DNA from: Verrucomicrobiia bacterium
Lineage (GTDB): Bacteria; Verrucomicrobiota; Verrucomicrobiia; Limisphaerales; UBA11358
NCBI GenBank assembly: GCA_025451535.1
Contig: JANWKE010000017.1
Span: forward strand, 1-51,653
DNA length: 51,653 bases
Direction of reading: 5' to 3'
Shown here piece after piece: positions 27,473 to 36,007 of the stretch. The first letter of the stretch is position 1; the number at the start of each line of letters is the position of its first letter. The notes under the pieces are model-generated. The model saw nothing but the letters and a program-made list of their open reading frames with translations, did no database searches and was not told the origin of the DNA. Both the position numbers and the translations under genes were made by a program.

Positions 27473-28213
27473 TTATTTTCCCGCACTCCAGCCGCCGTCA
27501 ATCATCAATGTGCTGCCAGTGATCATCGCGCTTTCATCTGCGGCGAGGTACAACGCAGCGGCGGCGATTTCCTCCGGCCTGGCCATGCGGCCGTTCAATT
27601 GGGTTGAGGCCATGTCCCGATAGGCCGCCTGCGGATCGGGATATTCCCTGAGTCGTGCAAGGACGAATGGGGTTTCGACGCGGCCGGGGCAGATACAATT
27701 GAACCGCACGCTGGTGTGCGAATGGTCCAGCGCCAGGGCTTTGGTCAAACCCACAACGGCGAATTTCGTCGTCGTGTAAGCCAGGCGTTCGCGCACCGCA
27801 ACCACCCCGGCGATGGAAGCCATGTTGATGACACTGCCGGATTTCCGTTCCAGCATTGCCGGCACAAACGCTTTGCAGCAATTGAACACGCCGCGTACGT
27901 TGACGGCATAGAGTTTGTCCAGGTCCGTGACCGCTGCCTGGAACAAGGTCCCGACGTGTCCGAGGCCGGCGACATTTGCCAAAATATCCAGCGTGCCGAC
28001 AGTCTGCGCCGCCTGCGCACAGGCTGTTTCGCTGGTGACATCGAGTGTGAGAAATTTTCCACCAATGCGTTCCGCGTTTGCCCGCCCGTCGTTTTCATTA
28101 CGGTCGGCAATCCAGACCGTGGCGCCGGCTTGAGCGAACGTTGCTGCTATAGCCGCGCCGATGCCGGAAGCCGCACCGGTAACGAGGGCGGTTTTGTTTT
28201 GGAGGCTAAACAC
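27473..28213 (-). CDS. 2-keto-3-deoxy-L-fuconate dehydrogenase (SDR family)
   Basis: A 246-residue short-chain dehydrogenase predicted to oxidise C4 of 2-keto-3-deoxy-L-fuconate with NAD+. It has the cofactor motif TGAASGIG (12-19), NVAG, catalytic S133, Y146 and K150 (YTTTK), and the ending MIDGGWSAGK. The start is a GTG at 28213: GAGAGG lies 8 bases upstream and the protein then begins directly before the Rossmann strand (FSLQNKTALVTG); longer in-frame starts would run ~50 residues into the lactonase gene. It overlaps the lactonase stop by 8 bp, so translation is probably coupled. Asp37 (IADRN) at the end of the second strand favours NAD(H). Specific function comes from position in the pathway operon. 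Confidence 0.88.
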   Translation of the reverse strand: MFSLQNKTALVTGAASGIGAAIAATFAQAGATVWIADRNENDGRANAERIGGKFLTLDVTSETACAQAAQTVGTLDILANVAGLGHVGTLFQAAVTDLDKLYAVNVRGVFNCCKAFVPAMLERKSGSVINMASIAGVVAVRERLAYTTTKFAVVGLTKALALDHSHTSVRFNCICPGRVETPFVLARLREYPDPQAAYRDMASTQLNGRMARPEEIAAAALYLAADESAMITGSTLMIDGGWSAGK

Positions 28214-29057
28214 GATATATCCTCTCTGCGTTGGTTCGGAATAATTTGATTTGGTCGACATCCCTTGCGAATGAAAAAAAATCCTGGATGGTTTGAACCC
28301 AGCGTTCGTAACTGGTCGCCAGGGTCGCCACTGGCCAATCGCTGCCGAACAAAATGCGATCAAAGCCGAAGCATTCCAGTGCCCACCCGAAATAGAATTT
28401 CAAATCACCTGGCTGCCAACGGCCCCAATCGGCTTCGGTTGTGAGCCCGGAGATTTTGCATGCGACATTCGGCTGGGCTGCGAGCGCTTTCAGATCCGCT
28501 GCCCACGACCCGGCTTGTTTGCTGCGCACGTCAGGTTTGCCAAAATGATCCAGCACGAACGCGACTTGTGGAACACGGCGCGCGAGTTCGGCGACACTGC
28601 GCAACTGTTCATGGCGAACACAAACGTCAAACGTGAAACTGAATTTGGCCAGGAGCCCGACACCAGTCACAAAGTCCGGCAGCAGACAGAATTCCAAATC
28701 ACGTTCGCCTTGCAAATTCCGCCGGACACCTTTCACAAGCGGACGACTTGCCAGCTTTTCCAAATTCGCGCGAACGGTTTTGCCCTTTTCCAGCGGCGTG
28801 TGTGCGACAATGCCTTTGAGCCGCGGCTCGGCTTTTGCCAGGCCGGAAATCCAATCCACCTCTCCCGGACTTTGTGCCGGTTCGCAGCCGCATTCCACAA
28901 AGATGAATTTGTTCACGTTCGCCGTCGCGCTCGCCGCCGCAAAATCCGGCGGTAGAAATGCGCGATTCAAGCCCGGCCATCCATCGAGCCACGCGTAACG
29001 AAACTGCGCGGGATCCCACAAATGGACGTGCGTATCAACAATGGCGGGTGCGCTCAT
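28206..29057 (-). CDS. L-fuconolactonase (amidohydrolase 2 family)
   Basis: Predicted to open L-fucono-1,5-lactone (or 1,4-lactone) to L-fuconate. The 283-residue cytoplasmic protein has the amidohydrolase metal motif DTHVHLWD (8-15), the VLDHFGKPD strand and the C-terminal catalytic GSDWPVA, as in COG3618 lactonases such as fuconolactonase of Burkholderia. It starts 3 bp after the dehydratase stop and overlaps the downstream SDR gene by 8 bp. A related activity on L-rhamnono- or L-galactonolactone is possible, but the adjacent fuconate dehydratase decides for fucose. Confidence 0.9.
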   Translation of the reverse strand: MSAPAIVDTHVHLWDPAQFRYAWLDGWPGLNRAFLPPDFAAASATANVNKFIFVECGCEPAQSPGEVDWISGLAKAEPRLKGIVAHTPLEKGKTVRANLEKLASRPLVKGVRRNLQGERDLEFCLLPDFVTGVGLLAKFSFTFDVCVRHEQLRSVAELARRVPQVAFVLDHFGKPDVRSKQAGSWAADLKALAAQPNVACKISGLTTEADWGRWQPGDLKFYFGWALECFGFDRILFGSDWPVATLATSYERWVQTIQDFFSFARDVDQIKLFRTNAERIYRV

Positions 29058-29060
29058 GCT

Positions 29061-30287
29061 TTAGACCGGCTGCAAATCACAGCTGGAACCGATTTCCTGA
29101 GGCGTTTGGTAAACGCCACCTTCAACCTTGCAGGGATGGACAAAGTGCTTGCGCAAATGAGGAATATGTTCGAGAAATACCAATTCGTGACCCAGTGCGA
29201 TGTGGTTGAACAAAGCCAGGTGCTGGTGAAGCTGGCCCATGTCCCCGACGTGCGGCACCACGGGCACGCCAAATCTGCGGCCGAGCAGGCTCACAGCGAG
29301 AAATTCACTCACGCCCGCGACGCGCACGGCATCCACCTGGATAAATCCGGCGCATCCGGCCTGTAAATAGTTTTTGAAAACGACGCGGTTTGGCACATGT
29401 TCGCCAATCGCGAGCTTCGTCGGCGCAATCGCGACGGCGAGCGTTTTGTGCCCGAGCACATCGTCGGGATGGGTCGGCTCTTCAATCCAAAACGGATTGA
29501 TGGCGCGCAACCGCCGGCAAACGTCGAGCGCCTGCGGCAACGTCCATTGCTGGTTGGCATCCACCATGACGCGGGCTTTGTCGCCGGCAACTTCGCGGAC
29601 AATGGCTGCGCGGCGCAAATCGCGTTCGGGATCGCGCGAGCCGACTTTTAACTTCATTGCCGTAAAACCGGCGGCAACGGCGCGTTTGCAATTCTCGCGG
29701 ACTTGCTCGTCATCATAATTGAACCAGCCGACAGATGTGTCGTAGCCGGGATAACCGGTTTCCAAAACAGATTCGCGGGAAGCACGAGTCCGTTGATGTT
29801 CGCGAAGAATTTTCAACGCAAGCGGGACGGTAAGCTCATCTTCGAGGTAGGAAAGGTCGAGCGTGGCGACGATTTGCTCAGGCGATAGATCGAGGAGCAG
29901 TTTCCAGAGCGGCAGACCCTGCGCCTTGGCCCACAAATCCCAGCAGGCGTTTGTGACGGAAGCCAGCGCAAGTTGTACAACGCCTTTGTGGGGGCCAAGC
30001 CAGCGGAATTGTTGTTCGTCGGCCATCGCATTTTGCATCGCACCAAAATCAGCCATGATTTCCTCAATGGATTTGCCAACGAGCCGTTGCGCATAAAATT
30101 TTGCCGCTTCGCAGACAAGTTGATTTCCTTCGCCCAGCGTAAAGGCAAGGCCAACGCCGGTTCGACCTTTATCATCATGCAATTGCGTAACGGCATAGGA
30201 ATAAACCGGGTCGCGATGAATCGCGTCGCTTCCGTGACCGTGGCCGATGGGAAACCGCGCATCGCGTGTTGAAATCCGCTGAATCAT
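29061..30287 (-). CDS. L-fuconate dehydratase (enolase superfamily)
   Basis: Removes water from L-fuconate to give 2-keto-3-deoxy-L-fuconate. The 408-residue protein belongs to the mandelate-racemase subgroup: catalytic Lys pair KLK (K212, K214), Mg ligands D243 (VDANQQW), E269 (WIEEPTHPDDVLGH) and E296 (GEHVPNRVVFK), and the His base H346 (VVPHVGDMG). These line up, with a near-constant offset of 5-6, with K218/K220, D248, E274, E301 and H351 of Xanthomonas campestris FucD. The C-terminus is about 30 residues shorter than that enzyme. It lies 3 bp after the L-fucose dehydrogenase gene and 3 bp before the lactonase gene. It may also accept other acid sugars, as FucD does. Confidence 0.95.
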   Translation of the reverse strand: MIQRISTRDARFPIGHGHGSDAIHRDPVYSYAVTQLHDDKGRTGVGLAFTLGEGNQLVCEAAKFYAQRLVGKSIEEIMADFGAMQNAMADEQQFRWLGPHKGVVQLALASVTNACWDLWAKAQGLPLWKLLLDLSPEQIVATLDLSYLEDELTVPLALKILREHQRTRASRESVLETGYPGYDTSVGWFNYDDEQVRENCKRAVAAGFTAMKLKVGSRDPERDLRRAAIVREVAGDKARVMVDANQQWTLPQALDVCRRLRAINPFWIEEPTHPDDVLGHKTLAVAIAPTKLAIGEHVPNRVVFKNYLQAGCAGFIQVDAVRVAGVSEFLAVSLLGRRFGVPVVPHVGDMGQLHQHLALFNHIALGHELVFLEHIPHLRKHFVHPCKVEGGVYQTPQEIGSSCDLQPV

Positions 30288-30290
30288 AAT

Positions 30291-31064
30291 TCAAAGCATC
30301 CGGCGATAACCGAGTTCCGCACCACCGCTGACGTGCATGATGTGGCCGGTGATGAAGCGCGCTTTTTCTGAAAGCAGAAATACGCAGGCATCTGCAATTG
30401 CACTTCCGTCCGGACAATAACCCAGGGGATGAATCTCGTTCAGATACAACTTCGTTGAATCCGGATCAGGTTGTTCCATAAGCCATTGATGGAGCATCGG
30501 CGTCCATGCACCGGCGGGGCAAACGGCATTCACGCGAATGCCATGTTTGGCGTAATCAAGCGCCATGGATTTTGTCAACGCGTTCAAACCACCCTTGGTG
30601 GCAGTATAGGCAGCGTGGATTTCCTGGCCGATGACACCGACGAGACTTGAGGTGTTGAGAACACAACCTTTGCTTGCAGCCAGTGCGGGAAAGGCGTGAC
30701 GCATCGTGTGCAAAACACCCTTCAGGTTGACGTCAAACAACGAGTTCCACTCTTCGTCAGTGGTTTCGTGAATCGGTTTTGATGGCTGGGAAATACCGGC
30801 GTTGTTGTGGACGGCGTTCAATCGTCCAAAACGGGACAAGATTTTTTCCACCACGGCTTTCACTTCCTCGTCGTGGGTCACATCGCAGACGATGGCGAGA
30901 TGGTTGGGGCCGAGTTCAGCCGCAACTTTTCCGATTCCCTCCTGGTCATTGGCGACGACTACTACATTTGCGCCTTCAGCAGCGTAAGCTATTGCACAAT
31001 CGTGACCGATGCCGCAGGAACCGCCGGTTAGAAAAATAATTTTACCTTCAAGCAGAGCACTCAT
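30291..31064 (-). CDS. L-fucose dehydrogenase (SDR family)
   Basis: Predicted to oxidise L-fucose at C1 to L-fuconolactone with NAD(P)+, the entry step of the pathway. The 257-residue short-chain dehydrogenase has TGGSCGIG (13-20), NNAG (87-90), catalytic Ser in NTSSLVG (S140), Y153 and K157 (YTATK), and ends HIMHVSGGAELGYRRML. The ATG at 31064 overlaps the mutarotase stop as ATGA; upstream in-frame starts only run into that gene. Two SDR genes are in this operon; assignment of this one to the first oxidation and the other to the second follows gene order (next to mutarotase and symporter) and could be reversed. Confidence 0.82.
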   Translation of the reverse strand: MSALLEGKIIFLTGGSCGIGHDCAIAYAAEGANVVVVANDQEGIGKVAAELGPNHLAIVCDVTHDEEVKAVVEKILSRFGRLNAVHNNAGISQPSKPIHETTDEEWNSLFDVNLKGVLHTMRHAFPALAASKGCVLNTSSLVGVIGQEIHAAYTATKGGLNALTKSMALDYAKHGIRVNAVCPAGAWTPMLHQWLMEQPDPDSTKLYLNEIHPLGYCPDGSAIADACVFLLSEKARFITGHIMHVSGGAELGYRRML

Positions 31065-31477
31065 GGCAGAAAATAGACCTCCTTCGTGTCTGACCAGACT
31101 TTTCCTTTCGCCGCCGTGTCCGGCAGCGGTGATTGGCAGGGGTCGGTTTCCTTCCACCACCGTTGTGTTTCAGGATCAGCGGCCATTCGCGCCATATCGG
31201 CGTCGAAATTGGTGCCCGTGTACTCGAGATAGGCAAAAACATAAGGCTGACCGTTGATTTCGCATTCGTGGATGGAAAAATTCCGGATGTGGCACTCCTT
31301 GATCATTTTGTTTACGCCCGGCCAGACATGCGCGTGCAGGTATTCATAGCGCGCCACTTTATCCGGTTTAAGGCCCGTGACCCAGGCAACGCGTTGCGTT
31401 GGATTCTGTGTTGCGCAGCCGGCCAGCCAGGCGGTCATGGCAAGAAAAACGATAGTTTTGCAAATTTGTATTTTCAT
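31061..31477 (-). CDS. Lipoprotein L-fucose/L-rhamnose mutarotase (RhaM-like)
   Basis: A 138-residue protein whose residues from about 31 on match the RhaM/DUF718 mutarotase family: the Tyr/His pair in YEYLHAHVWPG, the QRWWKETD block and the terminal EVYFLP. Such enzymes interconvert alpha and beta anomers of L-rhamnose or L-fucose. Unlike cytoplasmic E. coli RhaM (104 residues), it begins with a lipoprotein signal, MKIQICKTIVFLAMTAWLAGC, with lipobox L-A-G-C and Cys21. The mature enzyme should therefore be membrane-anchored outside the cytoplasm. It starts 2 bp after the symporter stop and overlaps the L-fucose dehydrogenase start (ATGA), so periplasmic anomer conversion before uptake is the natural inference. 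Confidence 0.88.
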   Translation of the reverse strand: MKIQICKTIVFLAMTAWLAGCATQNPTQRVAWVTGLKPDKVARYEYLHAHVWPGVNKMIKECHIRNFSIHECEINGQPYVFAYLEYTGTNFDADMARMAADPETQRWWKETDPCQSPLPDTAAKGKVWSDTKEVYFLP

Positions 31478-31479
31478 TT

Positions 31480-33183
31480 TCAACGGAAGACAAAATAAAG
31501 GCCAATAAACACCAACAAAATGACGGCGCTCATCACCCGATAGTCGGAGAGGCCGCGTCCGCCGGCGCTGCTGCGCAACGGCTCGCGCCAGTTTTCCCAG
31601 ATGAGCAAACCCGCTTCTGCCTTGAACGGTTCGGGAAATAGAAACGTCGTTGCCACCATGATGACCATGCAAGCGGCAAACAGCCAAAATGCAATCAGCA
31701 TAAAATCGCCACGATAAATGCGGTTCCAATCCAGATAGAACGCGACGCATCCCAGGGCGATGCCGGCCACCAGCGTGATGAACGCGGACTTGCCCGAGGC
31801 GCGTTTCCAAAAAACGCCGAGCAGAAACACGGTGGTAATCGGCGGCGCGACGTATGAAATCAGCTTGTTGATGCCCTGAAAAATGGTGGCGTAATGGCCA
31901 AACAACGGCGATGCCACAATGGCGAGAAGAGTGCCGAGCACGGTGGTGATTTTGCCAATGCGGACCAGCTGATGGTCGTCCAGGTTGGGTTTGTAGCGTT
32001 TGAATAAATCGTACGCCACGAGTGTGGCGGAAGAATTCAGCGCCGCCGAGCACGTCTGCATGGCGGCGGCGAGCATGGCGGCGGCGACAAGCCCTTTCAA
32101 ACCGATCGGCAGGAGGTGGGTGAGCATGAACGTGTAGGTGTCGGCGGCGGTTTGTGGCGCGGCGCCATTGAAGAAATGCTTTTGCACCATCGCCACGCAG
32201 ATCACGCCGGGCAGCACGAAGAGAAACACCGGGAGGATTTTCAAGGCCGCGCAAAACAACGGGCCGAGCCGCGCGTTTTTTTCGTCCTTCGCCGCGAGCA
32301 CGCGCTGGACGATGGTCTGATCGCAGCACCAATACCAGATGCCCAGAACCGGGTAGCCGAGTAGAATGGAATACCATGGCAGGCCGCTGGCGTCCTTGGC
32401 GCTGCGCGCCATGTTCAAAAAATTTCCCGTCCCCCACGTGATCTGGCTGCCGGCTACCGAGGCCAGCGGATGCGGATTTGACACAAGGGTGTGAGCAAGT
32501 TCCGCCCAGCCTCCGATTTTTATGTAGCCGGTAACGGTGATGACCACCGCGCCGACCAGGAGCAAAACGGTCTGGACACTTTCAGTCCACACGACGGCGA
32601 GCAAACCGCCGAGCATGGTGTAGATTCCTGTCAATAATCCCAAAACGACGATGAACAGCATCAATGCGTCCACGCCGAAAATTTTTGTATTGGGAGTCAG
32701 GCCGAGGATCCCGCGTAGCACCCAGGCAGCCGTATAGAGCGCCACGCCCATGTGGATGACAATGGCAGAAAATAGCGAGACGACGGACAAAACGTCGCGG
32801 CAACCGCGGTTGAAACGGCGTTCCAGGAAGTCCGGCAGCGTGGCAACCCGCGAGCGTAGATAGAGCGGCGCGAAAAAAAGCGAAAGCAGAACGAGTGTGA
32901 ATCCGGCCATCCACTCGAAGTTGCCGAACACCAGGCCGTATTTGTAGGCCGCCTCCGCCAGGCTGACCAGATGCACGGTGGAAATATTCGCCGCAAACAT
33001 AGCCAGGCCAATGACCGGCCACGCGAGCGTGTTGCCCGCCAGAAAATAATGTCCACCCTCGCCGCCGCGCTCGTTTTTGCGCCGCCAGAAACCTGCCACG
33101 ACGCCCAGACCGACCACGGCCACCAGATAGGCGACAATAATTGTCCAATCGAGAGGGTCCATGCGGTTGTTCATGTGCATCAT
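31480..33183 (-). CDS. Sodium/solute symporter (SSS family), probable L-fucose importer
   Basis: A 567-residue polytopic inner-membrane protein with about 13-14 hydrophobic helices and the SSS (SGLT-like) signatures YTMLGGLLAVVWTESVQT and GIWYWCCDQTIVQRVLAAK. SSS proteins import sugars, amino acids or vitamins with Na+. No MFS-type FucP or ABC sugar transporter is in the operon, so this is the expected entry route for the fucose released by GH29. The start ATG overlaps the GH29 stop (ATGA); a second start, MNNRMDPLDW, lies three codons in. The mutarotase starts 2 bp after its stop. Substrate is inferred from context. Confidence 0.9.
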   Translation of the reverse strand: MMHMNNRMDPLDWTIIVAYLVAVVGLGVVAGFWRRKNERGGEGGHYFLAGNTLAWPVIGLAMFAANISTVHLVSLAEAAYKYGLVFGNFEWMAGFTLVLLSLFFAPLYLRSRVATLPDFLERRFNRGCRDVLSVVSLFSAIVIHMGVALYTAAWVLRGILGLTPNTKIFGVDALMLFIVVLGLLTGIYTMLGGLLAVVWTESVQTVLLLVGAVVITVTGYIKIGGWAELAHTLVSNPHPLASVAGSQITWGTGNFLNMARSAKDASGLPWYSILLGYPVLGIWYWCCDQTIVQRVLAAKDEKNARLGPLFCAALKILPVFLFVLPGVICVAMVQKHFFNGAAPQTAADTYTFMLTHLLPIGLKGLVAAAMLAAAMQTCSAALNSSATLVAYDLFKRYKPNLDDHQLVRIGKITTVLGTLLAIVASPLFGHYATIFQGINKLISYVAPPITTVFLLGVFWKRASGKSAFITLVAGIALGCVAFYLDWNRIYRGDFMLIAFWLFAACMVIMVATTFLFPEPFKAEAGLLIWENWREPLRSSAGGRGLSDYRVMSAVILLVFIGLYFVFR

Positions 33184-34853
33184 TCCGACAATTTGAATTC
33201 GTTGATCGTCGGCCCTTCGCTGGCGTCGAGAATCTTCAAGCGGAAATCCTGCGCCGTCACCGGGTCAAAATGTTTCTGGAAATCATCACCCAGCGTCGTG
33301 CCGCGGAATATCGTTTTCCAATCGCCGACGTCACGATACTGGAACTCAAATTTCTTCACGCGAGTGGCGTAGGCTTCGGAAATGTGAATGTGATTGGCTG
33401 TCTGCGGCTTTACGAAATGCACGGCAATCCACGCCTGTTTCGTTCCATTGTCAGTTGCCCAGCGGGTATTTTCATCGTCATCGAAGGCAAATTCCGCGCC
33501 GTAATCCGCCTCGTCATTTTGGAACACATTGGACGCAGAGGCCTTAAACGCCACCGGCAAGTCCATTGCCGGCAAATCCATCGCCGAGCCGTCGAGAGTT
33601 AATTTGACGACGGTATCGCTTGAATCGCGTTCAACAGTTGGAACAGCGAGAACCAGGGTTCCGTCCTGGTTTGTAAATTTGACGCTGTTTCCGCTTAACA
33701 AGAATGCCGATTCAATTTTGCGCGCGATGGCCGGCAGTTCGATAGCGTCGCTGGCAACATGCAGAATATGAACGTAAATGACGTTACCCTTGCGTGTACT
33801 GGAAAAGGCCTTGGTCGGTTTCCAGGGACCGCCGCGCGTGCCGTAAATGCTTTCACCGTTATTGTTCAACCACGCGCCGACCTGTTTCAATACGGCAACC
33901 TCACGCGGCTCAATGCGGCCATCGGCCATCGGCCCGACGTCGAGCAGCAGATTGCCGTCGCCGCCGGCGCATTGTGCGAGAATGCGGATGACTTCGCCTG
34001 CTGATTTGATTTTGTCGCCCGGTTTCCACGACCATTGTGTGCCGAGCGTCATGCAGGTCTCCCACGGAGTTTTGTCGTCATACGCGCCAATGCGTTGCTC
34101 CGGCGTGTAAAAATCTTCATTGGAGTTGAGATGGCCCTGATGCACCCATTGCTCGTGGGTGCTCATTTCGAGACGATTATTGATGAGAATCTGCGGTTGC
34201 AGCTTGCGAACCAGCGCGTAGGTATTCGTCGGGTCCCACATGGCGGGTCGGCCGTCGCTGTCAAACCAAAGCACGCTGATTTCGCCATAATCGGAAAGCA
34301 ATTCGCGCGCCTCCGCCTGGATTTTCAGGACGAAGCGCTCGTTGTTCGTTGACCGGCAATCGGGATCGCGCCAATCCATGGGGGAAAAATACCAGCCGAT
34401 TTTCATACCCTGCCGGGTCGCGGCCTTGGCCAGCTCGGCGCAAACGTCGCGATGAAAGGGCGTCGCCATGATATTGTAGCCGTCCACTTTGGAATCCCAC
34501 AGCAGAAAGCCGTCAGCATGTTTGGCCGTGAGCACCATGTATTTCATGCCGGCGCTCCGAGCGATGCTGACCCACTGGGTGGCGTTGAAATTCGTCGGGG
34601 CAAATGATTTATAGAGGTTGTCATAAACCGCAACGGGTATCGGGCCGTTGTTCGGACAGTTAGTATTGGAATTGGCGCGCGACCAACTGAGTTCCTGTCC
34701 GGTAAGACTGACTGGCCCCCAATGAATAAACATCCCAAACCGGTCCGTACGCCACCACGCCACCCTCGCCTCGTGAGGCCGCGGTTGGACGGTTGATTCC
34801 GCATGAACCAGGCCTCCTGTCGCACAAACGAAGCAGAGGATTAAAATCTGCAT
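33180..34853 (-). CDS. GH29 alpha-L-fucosidase with C-terminal F5/8-type domain, exported
   Basis: First gene of the nine-gene fucose operon. The 557-residue enzyme has a signal peptide (MQILILCFVCATGGLVHAE), then the GH29 barrel with RFGMFIHWGPVS, YMVLTAKHADGFLLWDS, GWYFSPMDWRDP and the nucleophile Asp in VLWFDSDG (D198). After LLLDVGPMADGRI and a beta domain, the last ~125 residues (ASNVFQNDEADYGAEFAFDD ... FEFQYRDVGDWKTIF) resemble a discoidin (F5/8 type C, CBM32-like) domain. It is retaining and releases alpha-L-fucose outside the cell. ATG 34853 is chosen for its signal peptide; an in-frame ATG at 34895 would add 14 residues, and neither has a clear Shine-Dalgarno. The motif copy at 34961-34980 lies about 108 bp upstream. 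The stop overlaps the symporter start. Confidence 0.92.
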   Translation of the reverse strand: MQILILCFVCATGGLVHAESTVQPRPHEARVAWWRTDRFGMFIHWGPVSLTGQELSWSRANSNTNCPNNGPIPVAVYDNLYKSFAPTNFNATQWVSIARSAGMKYMVLTAKHADGFLLWDSKVDGYNIMATPFHRDVCAELAKAATRQGMKIGWYFSPMDWRDPDCRSTNNERFVLKIQAEARELLSDYGEISVLWFDSDGRPAMWDPTNTYALVRKLQPQILINNRLEMSTHEQWVHQGHLNSNEDFYTPEQRIGAYDDKTPWETCMTLGTQWSWKPGDKIKSAGEVIRILAQCAGGDGNLLLDVGPMADGRIEPREVAVLKQVGAWLNNNGESIYGTRGGPWKPTKAFSSTRKGNVIYVHILHVASDAIELPAIARKIESAFLLSGNSVKFTNQDGTLVLAVPTVERDSSDTVVKLTLDGSAMDLPAMDLPVAFKASASNVFQNDEADYGAEFAFDDDENTRWATDNGTKQAWIAVHFVKPQTANHIHISEAYATRVKKFEFQYRDVGDWKTIFRGTTLGDDFQKHFDPVTAQDFRLKILDASEGPTINEFKLSE

Positions 34854-34984
34854 TTTTGTACAAATCCACTGTGCGTGTGATAGATGCAATAACATCTTTA
34901 AAATCGACGGTTTGTAATCATAACTCTGTCAAATTCAGGCCTGGAAATCTTGCAAAATCGTTCGGCGAAGAGTATTGAACATAT
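34854..34984. promoter_or_regulatory. Divergent promoter region, fucose operon / AraC regulator
   Basis: A 131-bp gap between the minus-strand GH29 operon and the plus-strand AraC gene must hold both promoters. It contains copy C of the 20-bp motif next to the regulator's start codon. This arrangement is typical of an AraC-type activator controlling its divergent operon and itself. The promoter elements themselves could not be placed with certainty. Confidence 0.6.
34961..34980 (-). promoter_or_regulatory. Repeated 20-bp motif, copy C
   Basis: Read on the minus strand it is GTTCAATACTCTTCGCCGAA, oriented toward the GH29 gene, one base different from copy A (12638). On the plus strand it ends only 4 bases before the AraC ATG (34985), so binding there could also repress the regulator. 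Candidate operator, by inference. Confidence 0.6.
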
Positions 34985-36007
34985 ATGATCACACGCCCAA
35001 TTTATCAGGCGGGCCGCAAGCGTTATGGGATTGATAATTGCGAGCCGCAGAAAGAGGCGGTGCGCGAAGGCAAAATTGAATTTCATGCGCTGACCAAAGG
35101 GCACTATCCGGGAACCTTAATGCCCATGGACGTACTGCCCGGGCTTAACAGCATTGGCTTCTGGGATGCGAATACTTCGCAAGACTGGGGGCTGAATCCG
35201 CATCGAAACGAAGGAATTAAAATTGTTTTTTTTGAGACCGGAACGTGTGACTTAATAATGGGTCATAAAATATTTAACCTACATGCTGGTAGTTTTATCC
35301 TTACGCGTCCCTGGCAGCTTCATAAATTCGGCGCACCCAACATCGGTCGGGGACGACTGCACTGGATGATCCTCGATGTCGGGGTCAGGCGGCCACATCA
35401 GGATTGGAGTTGGCCGAAGTGGATAGTGATGACCAAGGAAGATCTCGCTGATCTTACTGAAAGATGGCGGCGGATTAAAAATCCCGTTTGGACATCCACG
35501 CCGTCCATTGCGCAATCGTTCCGCGAGTTGGCGCGGTGCATTACCGCATGGAATCAGCCCCACACCATTTCGCGTATGGCTGTTCACTTGAACCTGTTGT
35601 TAATCGGCATTCTTCATGCATTGGCGGAACAGCAAACGCACGAAAATGAACAATTGACCTCGCGCAAGCGAGCGGTCGAAATGTTTTTTCAAGACCTCAT
35701 GGAGGGGAAAATTGACCTCGGCGAGCAATGGACGCTGGACCGCATGGCTTCTCACTGCAAAATGGGAGTAACGGCGTTTTCAAAATACTGTCGCGAACTG
35801 GTGAACATCGGACCGATGGAGTTTTTAAACCAGTGCCGACTCGAACGAGCCGCACAGCAATTGCGTACACAGCCCGAGCTTTCGGTCACCGACATCGCCT
35901 TTGCCAATGGTTTCAATTCCAGTCAATACTTCGCCACACGTTTCCGCCGCCGGTTCCACGTTTCGCCGAGCCAGTTTTTGAATAACGCTCCAGTCCGTCA
36001 ATCGTAG
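34985..36007 (+). CDS. AraC-family transcriptional regulator
   Basis: A 340-residue regulator. The N-terminal ~170 residues look like a cupin-type sensing domain (GIKIVFFETGTCDLIMG, FNLHAGSFILTRPWQLHKFG); the C-terminal ~100 residues are the AraC double helix-turn-helix (WTLDRMASHCKMGVTAFSKY and SVTDIAFANGFNSSQYFATR, then FRRRFHVSPSQF). It is divergent from the nine-gene fucose operon, so it is the prime candidate activator, with fucose or a pathway intermediate as inducer. The 20-bp motif at 34961-34980 directly precedes its start codon, and matching copies lie upstream of two plus-strand surface genes. The inducer and the binding site are inferred. Confidence 0.92.
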   Translation: MITRPIYQAGRKRYGIDNCEPQKEAVREGKIEFHALTKGHYPGTLMPMDVLPGLNSIGFWDANTSQDWGLNPHRNEGIKIVFFETGTCDLIMGHKIFNLHAGSFILTRPWQLHKFGAPNIGRGRLHWMILDVGVRRPHQDWSWPKWIVMTKEDLADLTERWRRIKNPVWTSTPSIAQSFRELARCITAWNQPHTISRMAVHLNLLLIGILHALAEQQTHENEQLTSRKRAVEMFFQDLMEGKIDLGEQWTLDRMASHCKMGVTAFSKYCRELVNIGPMEFLNQCRLERAAQQLRTQPELSVTDIAFANGFNSSQYFATRFRRRFHVSPSQFLNNAPVRQS

